The notes under the pieces are model-generated. The model had not been told where the DNA came from. It worked only from the letters and a program-made list of their open reading frames with translations, and searched no databases. Of a stretch of DNA of 36,449 nt, positions 1-8,949 are shown piece by piece. The position numbers were made by a program, and so were the translations under genes. The stretch is from Acetanaerobacterium elongatum (GTDB lineage Bacteria > Bacillota > Clostridia > Oscillospirales > Ruminococcaceae), in NCBI RefSeq assembly GCF_900103835.1, contig NZ_FNID01000030.1, positions 1 through 36,449 on the forward strand. Reading direction: 5' to 3'. Numbering within the stretch: position 1 is the first letter of the stretch; each line of letters starts with the position of its first letter.

Positions 1-249
1 AACAAACTCGAAAAAGCTGGTATGACGCAAAGCATGTCCCGTGTGGCACATTGCATCGACAACGGTCCTATGGAAGGATTCTGGGGCATTTTGAAACGCG
101 AACGCTATTACGGTCGGAGATTCACCAGCAAGCAGAAACTTATTCAGATGATTGAGAGTTACATCAGCTATTACAACACCCGGCGTGTGCAACGCAACTT
201 GGGTGTTCTGACACCGTTAGAGAAATTTAATCTCTACTTCGCTGCATAA
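1..249 (+). CDS. IS3-family transposase OrfB, C-terminal end (partial)
   Basis: The reading frame is open from base 1 and stops at 247-249, so only the last 82 or so residues are present; the first visible Met is not the true start. The segment matches the end of the DDE integrase domain of IS3-family OrfB: it has the ENFWGxLKxE-type block that carries the last catalytic Glu (here in GPMEGFWGILKRE), then the YYNxxRxQ block (YISYYNTRRVQRN) and the closing LTPLEKF. The protein cuts and joins the ends of the insertion sequence. It is followed by a hairpin and a putative right terminal repeat, and lies 134 bp from the end of uxaA on the other strand. The IS150-like subgroup is likely from the motifs but not proven. 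The rest of the element lies outside the window. Confidence 0.9.
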   Translation, partial: NKLEKAGMTQSMSRVAHCIDNGPMEGFWGILKRERYYGRRFTSKQKLIQMIESYISYYNTRRVQRNLGVLTPLEKFNLYFAA

Positions 250-253
250 AAAG

Positions 254-282
254 CGACCAGTGGTTTTGTTCACCACTGGTCG
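254..282 (+). terminator. Hairpin just after the transposase stop
   Basis: A perfect 10-bp stem (CGACCAGTGG at 254-263 with CCACTGGTCG at 273-282) encloses a 9-nt loop 4 nt after the transposase stop codon. It is followed by GGGAAAATTTT and then a run of six T at 296-301. It could end IS transcription or shield the transposase from outside transcription. The T-run is 13 nt from the stem, so terminator activity is uncertain. Confidence 0.45.
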
Positions 283-293
283 GGAAAATTTTA

Positions 294-329
294 TGTTTTT
301 TCGCTGTCCTCTTGACGGGATGCAGTTCA
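294..329 (+). repeat. Putative right terminal inverted repeat of the IS3-type element
   Basis: Read on the minus strand this 36-nt segment starts TGAACTGCATCCC and ends in AACA. It matches the segment at 36125-36160 (start TGATATGCTCCC) at 22 of 36 positions without gaps, including a shared GACAG-GAAA core and the outer TGA. IS3-family ends usually start TG and finish CA, as here. This places the right end of the element at 329. The exact boundary and a target duplication could not be confirmed because the left end of this copy is outside the window. Confidence 0.55.
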
Positions 330-382
330 TTGGCCGGTGGATGCTTATTGTGATTATATTGTTCTAAACCGAATACTATCCT

Positions 383-1873
383 TTAAAGTGTCACACCGGT
401 TTTCCAGATTGCCAGATCTCTGAATCCGTTTGTTTCGTTGTGGGCTTGTTTGCCGCTTGCCGTTTCTAAAACCAAGCTGCTCAGGCCCTCTAAAAGGGTA
501 TTCATCTCTTTTCCTTCAATCAGGCTGCCTGCGTTAAAGTCTATCCAGTTTGACTTTGCCTCATAAAGCGGTGTGTTGGTGGAAATCTTCAGCGTTGGCA
601 CAACGGTTCCGAAGGGCGTACCTCTACCCGTGGAAAACAGGACGAGCTGACAACCCGCGGCGGCAAGCGCCGAGGAGGCAACAAGGTCGTTGCCCGGCGC
701 GCTTAACAGGTTTAAGCCGTTTTGTGAAAGCCGGTCACCATATTTCAGCACATCCGTTACAACCGCGTTCCCGGACTTTTGGGTGCAGCCGAGCGCCTTC
801 TCTTCGAGCGTGGTAATACCACCCTCCTTGTTGCCTGGCGACGGATTCTCATAAACGGGCTGACCGTTACTGATAAAATACTGTTTAAAGTTGTTGATAA
901 GATGAACCGTTTTATCGAATACCGCCTCATCCTTAGCGCGTTCCATCAGTATCGTTTCGGCGCCGAACATCTCGGGAACCTCGGTTAATACAGCTGTGCC
1001 GCCCTGAGCGGTGATAAAATCGGTAAACCGGCCGATCAACGGGTTGGCGGTAATACCCGAAAGCCCGTCGGAGCCGCCGCACTTTAAGCCCACGCGCAAA
1101 GCGGAAAGAGGGAGCTCCTCCCGCTTATCCTGTTTCATCTGCTCGTTCAGCTCGGCAAGCAGCTGCGCTCCGGCAGCGATCTCGTCTCCGGCATCCTGTG
1201 CCCTTAAAAAGCGTACGCGGGTTTGGTCATAATCACCCAGTAATTCCTTGAATTCAGGCAGGGTGTTGTTTTCGCAGCCGAGGCTTAACACCAAAACGCC
1301 ACCCGCATTGGGGTGCTTGACTAAATCGGCAAGTACCTTTCGGGTGTTGGAAAGGTCGTCACCCAGCTGTGAACAGCCGTAATCGTGCTTTAAAACATTG
1401 ATATTATCCGCATAGACCTCTCCGGTCTGCTCGCGAAAGCGCTTAGCAATATGCTCTCCGATTCCGTTAATGCAGCCGACGGTAGGAATAATCCACAGCT
1501 CGTTGCGAATACCCGCTTCACCGCTAGAACGCTTGTATCCCATAAAGGTAAACTTTTTGCCGATAGCCGGAGCGAGATCCAGCTTTTGTGAATAGGTGTA
1601 ATGGTTTGATGCGGTATCCAAATTTGTTTTGATGTTATGGGAATGAACAACGCTGCCGCAGGGGATATCTTGCGTTGCGTGGCCGATAGGAAAGCCGTAT
1701 TTTATAACATCCTCTCCCCTTTTAATCTCGGTGAGAGAAAACTTATGCCCGCGGCGCAGTTCCTGCGCTAATATGATACTTCTGTCCCCTATGTCAACCT
1801 TTGTTCCTTTAGAAAGATCGGTAAGTGCAACAGCTACATTGTCTTTGGGGTTGATTTTAATCGCAATGCTCAA
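383..1873 (-). CDS. uxaA: Altronate dehydratase UxaA
   Basis: Removes water from D-altronate to give 2-keto-3-deoxygluconate (KDG), the third step of galacturonate breakdown, in the cytoplasm. The N-terminal part is a SAF domain (DNVAVALTDL, RGHKF, KYGFPIGHA). The large C-terminal domain has the family blocks RNELWIIPTVGCIN, HDYGCSQLGDD, GCENN, KCGGSDGLSGITANP, EVPEMFGAE, NPSPGNKEGGITTLEEK and LLSAPGND, with the conserved cysteines expected of an iron-dependent enzyme. Length (496-499 residues) equals that of E. coli UxaA. The start is either GTG at 1882, which has no spaced ribosome site, or TTG at 1873, which has GAGGTG six bases upstream and is preferred. It follows uxaB by a few bases and is the last gene of the operon; an IS3-type end lies 53 bp downstream. 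Confidence 0.95.
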   Translation of the reverse strand: MSIAIKINPKDNVAVALTDLSKGTKVDIGDRSIILAQELRRGHKFSLTEIKRGEDVIKYGFPIGHATQDIPCGSVVHSHNIKTNLDTASNHYTYSQKLDLAPAIGKKFTFMGYKRSSGEAGIRNELWIIPTVGCINGIGEHIAKRFREQTGEVYADNINVLKHDYGCSQLGDDLSNTRKVLADLVKHPNAGGVLVLSLGCENNTLPEFKELLGDYDQTRVRFLRAQDAGDEIAAGAQLLAELNEQMKQDKREELPLSALRVGLKCGGSDGLSGITANPLIGRFTDFITAQGGTAVLTEVPEMFGAETILMERAKDEAVFDKTVHLINNFKQYFISNGQPVYENPSPGNKEGGITTLEEKALGCTQKSGNAVVTDVLKYGDRLSQNGLNLLSAPGNDLVASSALAAAGCQLVLFSTGRGTPFGTVVPTLKISTNTPLYEAKSNWIDFNAGSLIEGKEMNTLLEGLSSLVLETASGKQAHNETNGFRDLAIWKTGVTL

Positions 1874-1887
1874 ATAATCCACCTCTT

Positions 1888-3342
1888 TTACTGTACCAAA
1901 CTGACTGCCTTGTGGATACCGTCCTTCTCTATTGCAGCAAGGTAATTTGTAACCGCATCGGTCAGGCCGCTTACCTTATTTAAATCCTGCTTCCAAACGT
2001 GCTTGAAAGCCAATACTTCGGTTACAAGGCTGTGCAGACTCTCTGCCGAGCCATCAGCCTTAGCCCAAAGCTTAGCCATGAGCTCAAGCACCTCCGGTTC
2101 GTCATTAAGTGCGATTGCCTCGCTGCCACGCTTGCCTTTGTAGAATTCCAGCAGCGCCGCAAGCGAGAATACAAGCCTCTTGGGCAGGGTGTTATTGCGT
2201 TTGAGGTATTCGAGCAGTGACGGTAGAACGCGTGTTTCATACTTGGAAAACGAGTTTAAGGCAATGCTCATTAGATAGTGATTTACAAAAGGGTTCTCAA
2301 AACGCTCCAGCACCGCCTGTGCAAACTCCTCAAGCTCAGACTTGGGCAGATCAAGCGTAGGGATAATCTCTTCGTAGATTGCGCTGCGGATAAAGCTGCC
2401 CGCAACAGAATCGGTTACCGATTTGCCCACCGTATCCAGCCCCAGCAGATAGGCAACCGGAACAAGGGTGGTATGCGCACCGTTTAAGATGCGCACCTTG
2501 CGTGTGCGGTAGGGTGTCATATCGTTAACCAGCTTGATATTCAGGCCGGCCTTTTCAAAGGGCAGCTCGTTTTTAATCCATAGCGGCCCCTCGATTACCC
2601 ACAGATAGAACTGCTCGCAAACATCTACTACCTTATCCTCATACCCCAGCTCTTCGGTAATGCTGTCGATCGTATCCTTGGGGTAGCCGGTTACAATGCG
2701 GTCTACAAGGCTGCAGCAGAAGGTATTGGCTTCCTCCAGCCAAGAAACAAACGCATCGCCAAGGTTCCAAAGCTTTGCGTACTGCAAAACAATCTCTTTG
2801 AGTTTTTCACCGTTGCGGTCAATCAACTCACAGGGGATAATGATAAAGCCCTTGGCTTTGTCGCCGCTGAAAGCCTGAAAGCGCTTGTATAAAAACGCGG
2901 TTAGCTTGGCGGGGTAGCTGTTGGCGGGGCGGTCTTCCAGTTTATCATTTTCATCAAAGGCAATACCGGCCTCGGTGGTGTTGGAAACAATGAATCGAAG
3001 CTCCTCCTCCTTGGCAAGCCCCATAAACGCGTCATAATCCGCATAGGGGTTTAAGGCTGCGCCGATGCTGTTGATAACACAGTGTTCACGCACCGCCTTA
3101 CCGTCCTTAATGCCCTGCAAAAAGAGGGTGAACAGCCTGTCCTGCTCGTTGAGCGCAGGTATCACCATGCCCTGCGGCAGGGGCTGCAGCACCGCCGCGC
3201 TGCCGTTGAAATTGGCCTCGCGGTTCATTTTATCTATCTGCCAGTTTACAAAGGCGCGCAGAAAGTTGCCTTCTCCGAATTGGAGAACCTTGATCGGGTA
3301 TTGCTTGTATTCGGGGTATATCTCTTTACTTAACCTGACCAT
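1888..3342 (-). CDS. uxaB: Tagaturonate reductase UxaB
   Basis: NADH-dependent reduction of D-tagaturonate to D-altronate, the second step of galacturonate breakdown. The N-terminal nucleotide-binding motif is seen at residues 19-31 ([13 protein letters not shown]), followed by mannitol-dehydrogenase-family blocks including the catalytic region [10 protein letters not shown] and the C-terminal helical domain. The frame is open 52 codons further upstream, but the start at 3342 ([12 protein letters not shown]) is chosen because GGAGGG lies just before it and because the resulting 484 residues equal the usual UxaB length. The upstream extension overlaps uxaC and looks non-native. It sits 13 bp after uxaC and 5-14 bp before uxaA, so the three are surely co-transcribed. 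Confidence 0.95.
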   Translation of the reverse strand: MVRLSKEIYPEYKQYPIKVLQFGEGNFLRAFVNWQIDKMNREANFNGSAAVLQPLPQGMVIPALNEQDRLFTLFLQGIKDGKAVREHCVINSIGAALNPYADYDAFMGLAKEEELRFIVSNTTEAGIAFDENDKLEDRPANSYPAKLTAFLYKRFQAFSGDKAKGFIIIPCELIDRNGEKLKEIVLQYAKLWNLGDAFVSWLEEANTFCCSLVDRIVTGYPKDTIDSITEELGYEDKVVDVCEQFYLWVIEGPLWIKNELPFEKAGLNIKLVNDMTPYRTRKVRILNGAHTTLVPVAYLLGLDTVGKSVTDSVAGSFIRSAIYEEIIPTLDLPKSELEEFAQAVLERFENPFVNHYLMSIALNSFSKYETRVLPSLLEYLKRNNTLPKRLVFSLAALLEFYKGKRGSEAIALNDEPEVLELMAKLWAKADGSAESLHSLVTEVLAFKHVWKQDLNKVSGLTDAVTNYLAAIEKDGIHKAVSLVQ

Positions 3343-3355
3343 AGCGTTCCCTCCG

Positions 3356-4756
3356 TTAAAACATCTTAAAGTATCTGCGTGCGTTGTTAAAGCAGATATC
3401 CTCAACCATACGCCCCAGCAGGGCAGTGTTCTGCGTGATTTCGCCGTTTTCGGCCCATCTGCCGAGCAGATTGCACAGCACGCGCCTGAAATATTCATGC
3501 CTTGGATAGGAGATAAAGCTGCGTGAATCGGTTAGCATGCCTACAAACAGCGAAAGCAGGCTGTTGTTGGCGCAAACGGTGAGCTGACGCTCAATGCCCG
3601 AGATATGGTCGTTAAACCACCAAGCCGCGCCAAGCTGAACCTTGCCGGCAACACCGCCGTTAAAGGCGCTGCCGATGGTAGCCATTACCTCGTAATCATT
3701 CGGGTTCAGGCTGTAAAGCATCACCTTAGGCAGCTCGTCGGTGCTGTTGAGGGTATCCAGCATCTTATACAGCGGTTGGGCAAAATCGTTGGTGCCAATG
3801 GCATCGTAGCCTGTATCGGGCCCCATCTTGCCAAACATCTTGCTGTTGACATTGCGGACAGAATTCATATGGTACTGCATCACCCAGCCGCGGCGGGCAT
3901 ACTCTCTGCCGAAGAACAGCATCAGCCAGGTTTTATACTTGGCGGCTTCGCCTGCGTCAAGAGAATCGCCGTTGAGTGCCTTGGTTAGGATAGCGGGAAT
4001 CTCATCCTCACTAAACTCTTTATATACAATAGGGTCGAGCGCATGGTCGGAAAGCCTGCAGTCTGCATCATGGAAGTAATCGATACGTGACCGCAGCGCA
4101 TTCAGCAGGTCGGCGGGCTTCTTTATTTTGGTACCGCACACCGCCTCCAGCTTTTCAATCCAACCCGTAAACCCGGGCTTATCTACATTCACAAACACAT
4201 CGGGGCGGAAGGCCGGAAATACCTTTACCGAAAAGCTGCCGTCAGCCTTGAGTTTTTTATGTGCCTCCAGCGAGTCAACGGGGTTGTCGGTGGTGCACAG
4301 GGCGCTTACACCCGAACGCTCGACAATCTTACGCACGGTAAACTGCCCGCTGCGAATAACCTCGTTGCAGGCATTCCAAATCTCTTCTGCGGTATCGGGG
4401 CTTAGCTCCTTCTCCACGCCGAAGTATCTCTTCAGTTCCAGATGGCTCCAGAGATACATGGGGCTGCCTACACAATAGGGCATGGTTTCCGCCCATTTTT
4501 GAAAGCGTTCTCTGTCGGAGGCGTCTCCGGTAATATACCGCTCGTCTACGCCGAAGGTACGCATGGCTCTCCACTTATAGTGGTCGCCGTAAAGCCAAAG
4601 CTGGGTAATATTTTCGTAGGTTTTATTCTCAGCAATCTCATTGGGATTGATATGGCAGTGGTAATCGAATATAGGCATCTTTTCGGCGTACTGATGATAA
4701 AGCAGCACCGCAGTTTTGTTGTTCAGCATGAAATCATCATTTAAAAACTGAGCCAT
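3356..4756 (-). CDS. uxaC: Glucuronate/galacturonate isomerase UxaC
   Basis: Converts D-galacturonate to D-tagaturonate (and D-glucuronate to D-fructuronate), the entry step of the pathway. It is 466 residues long, the family length, and belongs to the amidohydrolase superfamily. The metal-binding pair is seen as [10 protein letters not shown] with His33 and His35. Other family blocks are [46 protein letters not shown] and [10 protein letters not shown] ribosome site AAAGGG precedes the ATG. The presence of uxaB and uxaA, and the absence of uxuA/uxuB, points to galacturonate rather than glucuronate as main substrate. An 82-bp gap separates it from the upstream aldolase-kinase gene; no strong promoter was seen in it. 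Confidence 0.96.
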   Translation of the reverse strand: MAQFLNDDFMLNNKTAVLLYHQYAEKMPIFDYHCHINPNEIAENKTYENITQLWLYGDHYKWRAMRTFGVDERYITGDASDRERFQKWAETMPYCVGSPMYLWSHLELKRYFGVEKELSPDTAEEIWNACNEVIRSGQFTVRKIVERSGVSALCTTDNPVDSLEAHKKLKADGSFSVKVFPAFRPDVFVNVDKPGFTGWIEKLEAVCGTKIKKPADLLNALRSRIDYFHDADCRLSDHALDPIVYKEFSEDEIPAILTKALNGDSLDAGEAAKYKTWLMLFFGREYARRGWVMQYHMNSVRNVNSKMFGKMGPDTGYDAIGTNDFAQPLYKMLDTLNSTDELPKVMLYSLNPNDYEVMATIGSAFNGGVAGKVQLGAAWWFNDHISGIERQLTVCANNSLLSLFVGMLTDSRSFISYPRHEYFRRVLCNLLGRWAENGEITQNTALLGRMVEDICFNNARRYFKMF

Positions 4757-4838
4757 AGTTAGACATCCCTTTCCTGCTAGTATTGTGTGAATGAGTTCAG
4801 CTTTGGTAGACAGAACCCCTGTAAAATCATTATTTCGT

Positions 4839-6527
4839 TTATCGGTTCATTTCGCTCACATCGCCGTTTTCGCGCTGTGCAATAAGTATGTTAACGTCGT
4901 CTATGCTGATGAGGGGCAGATCGCCGTTTATGGTGCATTTCAGCACTGTCATTGCATTGCCGAAGGATACAATATCCTGTGGCTTTCCCTTTTCAAGCAA
5001 CCCATAAAGCGCGCCTGCAACATAGGCGTCGCCGCTGCCGATACGGTCGATAACAGAGATATGTTCATAGGCAGCTTCGGTATAAAAGCTGTCGGTTGCC
5101 GCAACATAAATCTTGCTGCTCCAGCTGTGCTCGGCAGGGCTGATGACCCGGCGGGCGGTGGTAGCTACAAGCTGTGTACCGTATTGGGTATGGTAGCTGC
5201 GCATAATCTCCTCCAGCGTTCCGGTTTTGCCCAGCATCCGGCGGGAGGTTTCTTCTGAAACAAACAGGATATCAATGAGCGGCAGAACACCGGTAATTAC
5301 CTCTCGAGCGGTGGCCTCATCCCACAACGCGGCACGGTAGTTTACATCCAGACTGATGAGCGCGCCACCCTGCTTAAAACGTCTGATTGCCTCTATCGCG
5401 GTATTGCGTACACCATCGAGCGCAAGCGTGATTCCGCTGGTGTGGAATACTCTCGTCTGAGAATACACCGTTTCAGGGATGTCACTGAGCGTCAGACTGC
5501 TTATCGAGCTGTTTGCTCTGTCGTATACCACCTTCGGTTTTTTGGGAGAAACTCCGCTTTCAAAAAAGTAAAGGCCAAGTCGAGCCGATTTACTGTTATC
5601 GAAAGATAAAAGCTTATCGCTCACGCCTGCACTTTTCAGCGCATAAAGTGCCATCCTGCCGATATCGTTGTAGGGCAGACGTGTTATCAGGGCCGAATTC
5701 AATCCAAGCTGGGCAGCACCGGCGGCAATATTCAGCTCTGAGCCGCCTACATCGCACCGAAAGCTGCCGCACTCGCTGATACGTTTTGAATCGGGTGCCG
5801 ACAGGCGAAGCAATACCTCGCCCATGGTGACGATGTCGTAGGGCTTCTTCTGCTGATTAAACAACGGTACAGAGAAAGCTGCCTGCGCCTGCTGCGGCTG
5901 CCCGTTAATCAGCCTGATTGTTTGCTTACACAGCTCGGTAATCTTATCCCATCTTCTGCCCTGGATATCCTCATCCTTTACCATGAAGCTGCCGCCGCAT
6001 GCGATAATCTTTGGGAAGGAGAGATAGCTTTTGAGGTTCTCCAGCCCGATACCACCCGTCGGCATCCAGGTAATCTGGCCAAACGGAGCGGAAAGTGCCT
6101 TGATTTTTGCAAGGCCCCCGGACTGTTCGGCGGGGAAGAATTTGAGTGTGGTAAGCCCGAGTTCTATTGCACATTCCACCTCACCTGCCGTTGTGCACCC
6201 GGGGATGATGGTGTAGCCCTTGTTGATGCAGTGGCGCACGGTGTTTGGGTTAAACCCCGGTGAAACAATGAACTTTGCACCCGCGGCAACAGCGGCATCC
6301 GCCTGTGCGGGCGTAAGCACCGTACCGGCGCCCACGAGCATCTGGGGGTAAACGGCTGTAATCGCGGCAATCGCTTCGGCGGCACAGGCGGTACGGAAGG
6401 TGATTTCCGCCGCCGGAATCCCCCCCTCGATTAGGGCAGTCGCCAGTGCAACCGCGTCTTCTGCCCTTTCCAGCTTTACAACGGGAATAATCTTTATCGC
6501 CGACAGCGCTTTAAACAAGGTATCCAT
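4839..6527 (-). CDS. Bifunctional KDPG aldolase / KDG kinase fusion
   Basis: One protein carries the last two steps of the pathway. Residues 1-210 are a class I KDPG/KHG aldolase: Glu41 in AAEITFRT, GAGTVLTPAQ, and the Schiff-base Lys129 in LKFFPAEQSGG, then PTGGI. Residues 230-562 are a PfkB-type sugar kinase for 2-keto-3-deoxygluconate: GEVLLRLS, DVGGSELNIAAG, and the catalytic Asp500 in DRIGSGDAYVAGA. The kinase makes KDPG, which the aldolase splits into pyruvate and glyceraldehyde-3-phosphate. A proline/glutamine-rich linker (about 208-225) joins the halves. The frame opens at 6557, but the Met at 6527 is preferred: it fits aldolase N-termini and has AAAGGA 12 nt upstream, a spacing repeated in several genes here. 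Confidence 0.93.
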   Translation of the reverse strand: MDTLFKALSAIKIIPVVKLERAEDAVALATALIEGGIPAAEITFRTACAAEAIAAITAVYPQMLVGAGTVLTPAQADAAVAAGAKFIVSPGFNPNTVRHCINKGYTIIPGCTTAGEVECAIELGLTTLKFFPAEQSGGLAKIKALSAPFGQITWMPTGGIGLENLKSYLSFPKIIACGGSFMVKDEDIQGRRWDKITELCKQTIRLINGQPQQAQAAFSVPLFNQQKKPYDIVTMGEVLLRLSAPDSKRISECGSFRCDVGGSELNIAAGAAQLGLNSALITRLPYNDIGRMALYALKSAGVSDKLLSFDNSKSARLGLYFFESGVSPKKPKVVYDRANSSISSLTLSDIPETVYSQTRVFHTSGITLALDGVRNTAIEAIRRFKQGGALISLDVNYRAALWDEATAREVITGVLPLIDILFVSEETSRRMLGKTGTLEEIMRSYHTQYGTQLVATTARRVISPAEHSWSSKIYVAATDSFYTEAAYEHISVIDRIGSGDAYVAGALYGLLEKGKPQDIVSFGNAMTVLKCTINGDLPLISIDDVNILIAQRENGDVSEMNR

Positions 6528-6602
6528 GCGTATGAACAGTCCTTTCGGTGCTTGCATTTCAAAACGTATTACCAGGTGGTATGCTTAAATGATATGGTAT
6601 TA

Positions 6603-7004
6603 TTATTTAGACGCAAGTTCTTTCACCTTGGCAATCTGCTCCGGCGAAAGAGAGAGAATATCGCTGTTCTGCATACCGGTGGAGGAATCCTCAACCAGAA
6701 TGAGCTTGGTATCCTTTTGGGTTACAGTATTATGCCACAGGGTAGCAGGGATGTTGTATACCTTCATGGGCTCCATTTCAACTGCTTCAATATTCAGCCC
6801 ACCGTTTACCTCGTTGGCGAAGATGAGTGTACACTTACCCGCAAGAAGGACAAAAAGCTCGTCGGTTTGGTTGTGGCGCTCCACGCAGTCGATGTTTGAA
6901 ACATCGTTGGCGGGCTTCCAGTTCTTAATGCCAACCATCCACTTTTCGTTTTCAAAAACGCGGATTAAGCCCTCGCCGTCGTAAGAATATTGTTCTATCT
7001 TCAT
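6603..7004 (-). CDS. Single-domain cupin protein
   Basis: A 133-residue small beta-barrel protein. Cupin motif 1 is seen as RHNQTDELFVLLAGKCTL (His, Glu and Gly of the motif) and motif 2 as YNIPATLWHNTV. Only part of the usual metal-ligand set is obvious. The start at 7004 (MKIEQYSYDG) has AAAGGA 12 nt upstream; the 11 codons before it lack a ribosome site. Its place between the transketolase and the KDPG-aldolase fusion suggests a sugar-processing role, for example ring-opening or isomerisation as done by the pectin-pathway cupin KdgF, but sequence alone does not show this. No signal peptide; cytoplasmic. Confidence 0.8.
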   Translation of the reverse strand: MKIEQYSYDGEGLIRVFENEKWMVGIKNWKPANDVSNIDCVERHNQTDELFVLLAGKCTLIFANEVNGGLNIEAVEMEPMKVYNIPATLWHNTVTQKDTKLILVEDSSTGMQNSDILSLSPEQIAKVKELASK

Positions 7005-7086
7005 ACTGATTCCATTCCTTTCATTGTTTAGCAGCATATGTTGCTCAAACTTATAAAATCTTTAAAAGTTCTGAAGTACAAAGCCT

Positions 7087-7111
7087 AAGGGGTGCTTTAC
7101 AGCAACCCCTT
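7087..7111 (-). other. Hairpin across the stop codon of the transketolase C subunit
   Basis: AAGGGGTTGCT / AGCACCCCTT form a stem of about 10 bp with one bulged T and a 4-nt loop; the transketolase stop codon lies in the loop and 3' arm. No T-run follows, so it is more likely an mRNA-stabilising or processing element in the 92-bp gap before the cupin gene than a terminator. Confidence 0.4.
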
Positions 7112-8026
7112 GCACTTTTCTGCGATATTTTCTGCGGTAAGCCCGTAAGCCTTAAACAGCTCTGCGGGTTTGCCGGATTTACCGAACTTATCCTTAATAC
7201 CAACACGTGCAAACTTCGCGCTGGAGTTACCGGCCAGTACCTCTGCCACAGCAGAGCCAAGACCGCCGATGATGGAATGTTCCTCGGCAGTTACGATAGC
7301 ACCGCACTGCTCAGCCATTTTAAGCACACAATCCGCGTCGAAGGGCTTGATGGTGTGGAAGTTTACTACCGCCGCTTTAATGCCTTCGGCAGCCAGCATA
7401 TCGGCAGCCTTCAGCGCTTCGGGAATCATCAGGCCGGTTGCAAGGATGGCGACATCCTTCCCCTCACGCATGATATTCGCCTTGCCGGGGATAAACGGGG
7501 TATCGGGGGTGGTGATGGTGTCACAAACCGGACGTGCCACGCGGATATAAACCGGCCCGTTGATTTCGGCTGCCGCAAAAACAGCCTTCTTGGTCTCCAG
7601 CGGGTCGCAGGGTACAAAGATGGTCATGCCGGGAAGAACGCGCATAAGCGCCAAATCCTCGATGGACTGGTGACTTCCGCCGTCTTCACCAACACACAGG
7701 CCGGAGTGAGAAAGGCCGAACTTCACGTTGGCGTTTACATAGCTGATGGAGTTGCGGATCTGCTCAAAAGCACGGCCCGCACCAAAAAGCGCGAAGGTGC
7801 TTGCAAAAGGAATCAGGCCGGAATGTGCAAAGCCAGCCGCTGCACACATCATGTTTGCTTCCGCGATACCCATATTGAAGAAACGCTCGGGGTATTTCTC
7901 CTGAAACATGCCCGTCATGGTGGCGTGCGCAAGGTCTGCGTCCATCACAACAACGTTTTTATTCTTTTCGCCAAGCTCTACCAGAGCTTCGCCGTAAGCT
8001 ACCCTTAAAGATTTACTCTCACTCAT
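7097..8026 (-). CDS. Transketolase, C-terminal subunit
   Basis: 309 residues covering the pyrimidine-binding and C-terminal domains of transketolase. Visible blocks are VVMDADLAHAT, RFFNMGIAEANMMCAAAG (with the catalytic-type Glu of the family), LSHSGLCVGEDGGSHQSIEDLALMR written in two parts as LSHSGLCVGEDGG and SHQSIEDLALM, and TAEEHSIIGGLGSAVAE. With the N subunit it makes a thiamine-diphosphate enzyme that moves two-carbon ketol units between sugar phosphates. Its start overlaps the end of the N-subunit gene by 8 bp, which points to coupled translation. Split transketolases are common in Clostridia, so the split itself is not a defect. Confidence 0.92.
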   Translation of the reverse strand: MSESKSLRVAYGEALVELGEKNKNVVVMDADLAHATMTGMFQEKYPERFFNMGIAEANMMCAAAGFAHSGLIPFASTFALFGAGRAFEQIRNSISYVNANVKFGLSHSGLCVGEDGGSHQSIEDLALMRVLPGMTIFVPCDPLETKKAVFAAAEINGPVYIRVARPVCDTITTPDTPFIPGKANIMREGKDVAILATGLMIPEALKAADMLAAEGIKAAVVNFHTIKPFDADCVLKMAEQCGAIVTAEEHSIIGGLGSAVAEVLAGNSSAKFARVGIKDKFGKSGKPAELFKAYGLTAENIAEKCKGLL

Positions 8027-8837
8027 TTACTGTTACCCCCAATTCCTTCATTGCCATAATATACTCATCCCTGTTAGGCGCTTTGCCATGCCAACCATAG
8101 TTGTTATCCATGAACGAAACGCCCTTGCCCTTATGGGTTTCGCAGCAGATGAATTTCGGCTTTCCCGAAACGGGAGTATTCAAAGCGGCAACAATCTCGT
8201 CGATATTGTGCCCGTCAACCTTAAAGCATTCAAAGCCGAAGGCCTTGTATTTTGCCATAATATCACCAAGGCTCATAACCTGATCGTTTGAACCGTCAAT
8301 CTGCAGGCCGTTGTGGTCGAGCATAACGGTGAAGTTATCAAGCTTGTAGTGTGCTGCAGCCATGGAAGCCTCCCAAACAAGGCCCTCCTGCAGCTCACCG
8401 TCGCCTACTATCGCGTATATCTTATAGTCCGCTTTTTTATACTTTGCTGCCATTGCAAGGCCCAGTGCGATGGAAATACCCTGGCCGAGCGAGCCGGTGT
8501 TGATATCCACACCCGGGGTTTTGGTCATATCGGGGTGGCCCTGCAGGTGGCTGTCAATCTGGCGCAGGTTCCACAGGTCTTCATGGGGGAAGTACCCTTT
8601 ATCGGCCAGGACGGCATAAAGCGCCGGACAGGCATGCCCCTTGCTTAAAACGATGCGGTCACGATTTTCCATAGAGGGATTGGCAGGGTCTACCTTTGCT
8701 ACCTTGTAGTAAAGTGACATCAGGATTTCCACGCAGGAGAGCGAGCCGCCCGGATGGCCGGACTGCGAAAGGTAAAGCATCTTTATGATATCAGCCCTGA
8801 GCTGCTTTGCCTTTGAGTTTAACATTTCAGTATCCAT
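8019..8837 (-). CDS. Transketolase, N-terminal (thiamine-diphosphate-binding) subunit
   Basis: 272 residues. Transketolase features are SGHPGGSLS near the N-terminus, RDRIVLSKGHACPALYA, GSLGQGISIALG, and the thiamine-diphosphate motif GDGELQEG followed by LDHNGLQIDG. The start at 8837 (MDTEMLNSKA) has AAGGAG nine bases upstream, better than the in-frame Met six codons earlier. It follows the permease gene after 112 bp. Location in a uronate operon is notable: the substrate may be pentose phosphates or a pectin-derived branched sugar such as apulose phosphate (see findings), but nothing in the sequence decides this. Confidence 0.93.
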   Translation of the reverse strand: MDTEMLNSKAKQLRADIIKMLYLSQSGHPGGSLSCVEILMSLYYKVAKVDPANPSMENRDRIVLSKGHACPALYAVLADKGYFPHEDLWNLRQIDSHLQGHPDMTKTPGVDINTGSLGQGISIALGLAMAAKYKKADYKIYAIVGDGELQEGLVWEASMAAAHYKLDNFTVMLDHNGLQIDGSNDQVMSLGDIMAKYKAFGFECFKVDGHNIDEIVAALNTPVSGKPKFICCETHKGKGVSFMDNNYGWHGKAPNRDEYIMAMKELGVTVNE

Positions 8838-8949
8838 TGAAATCTCCTTTTCCATGCATTGATTTTTATGATGATACCTATCACGAACAGAAATTAGAAT
8901 AGCGTTTAAGCAAGATGTCTGTTCTTAATATTTCTTATCGGAATCAGTA

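Noticed and set aside
22-249. A complete 75-residue gene starting with ATG at 22
   Set aside because: The frame is open to base 1 and the sequence is the tail of an IS3 OrfB, so the Met is internal.
3343-3498. 52-codon N-terminal extension of UxaB
   Set aside because: It overlaps uxaC, lacks a ribosome site and exceeds the family length; the GGAGGG-preceded Met at 3342 fits.
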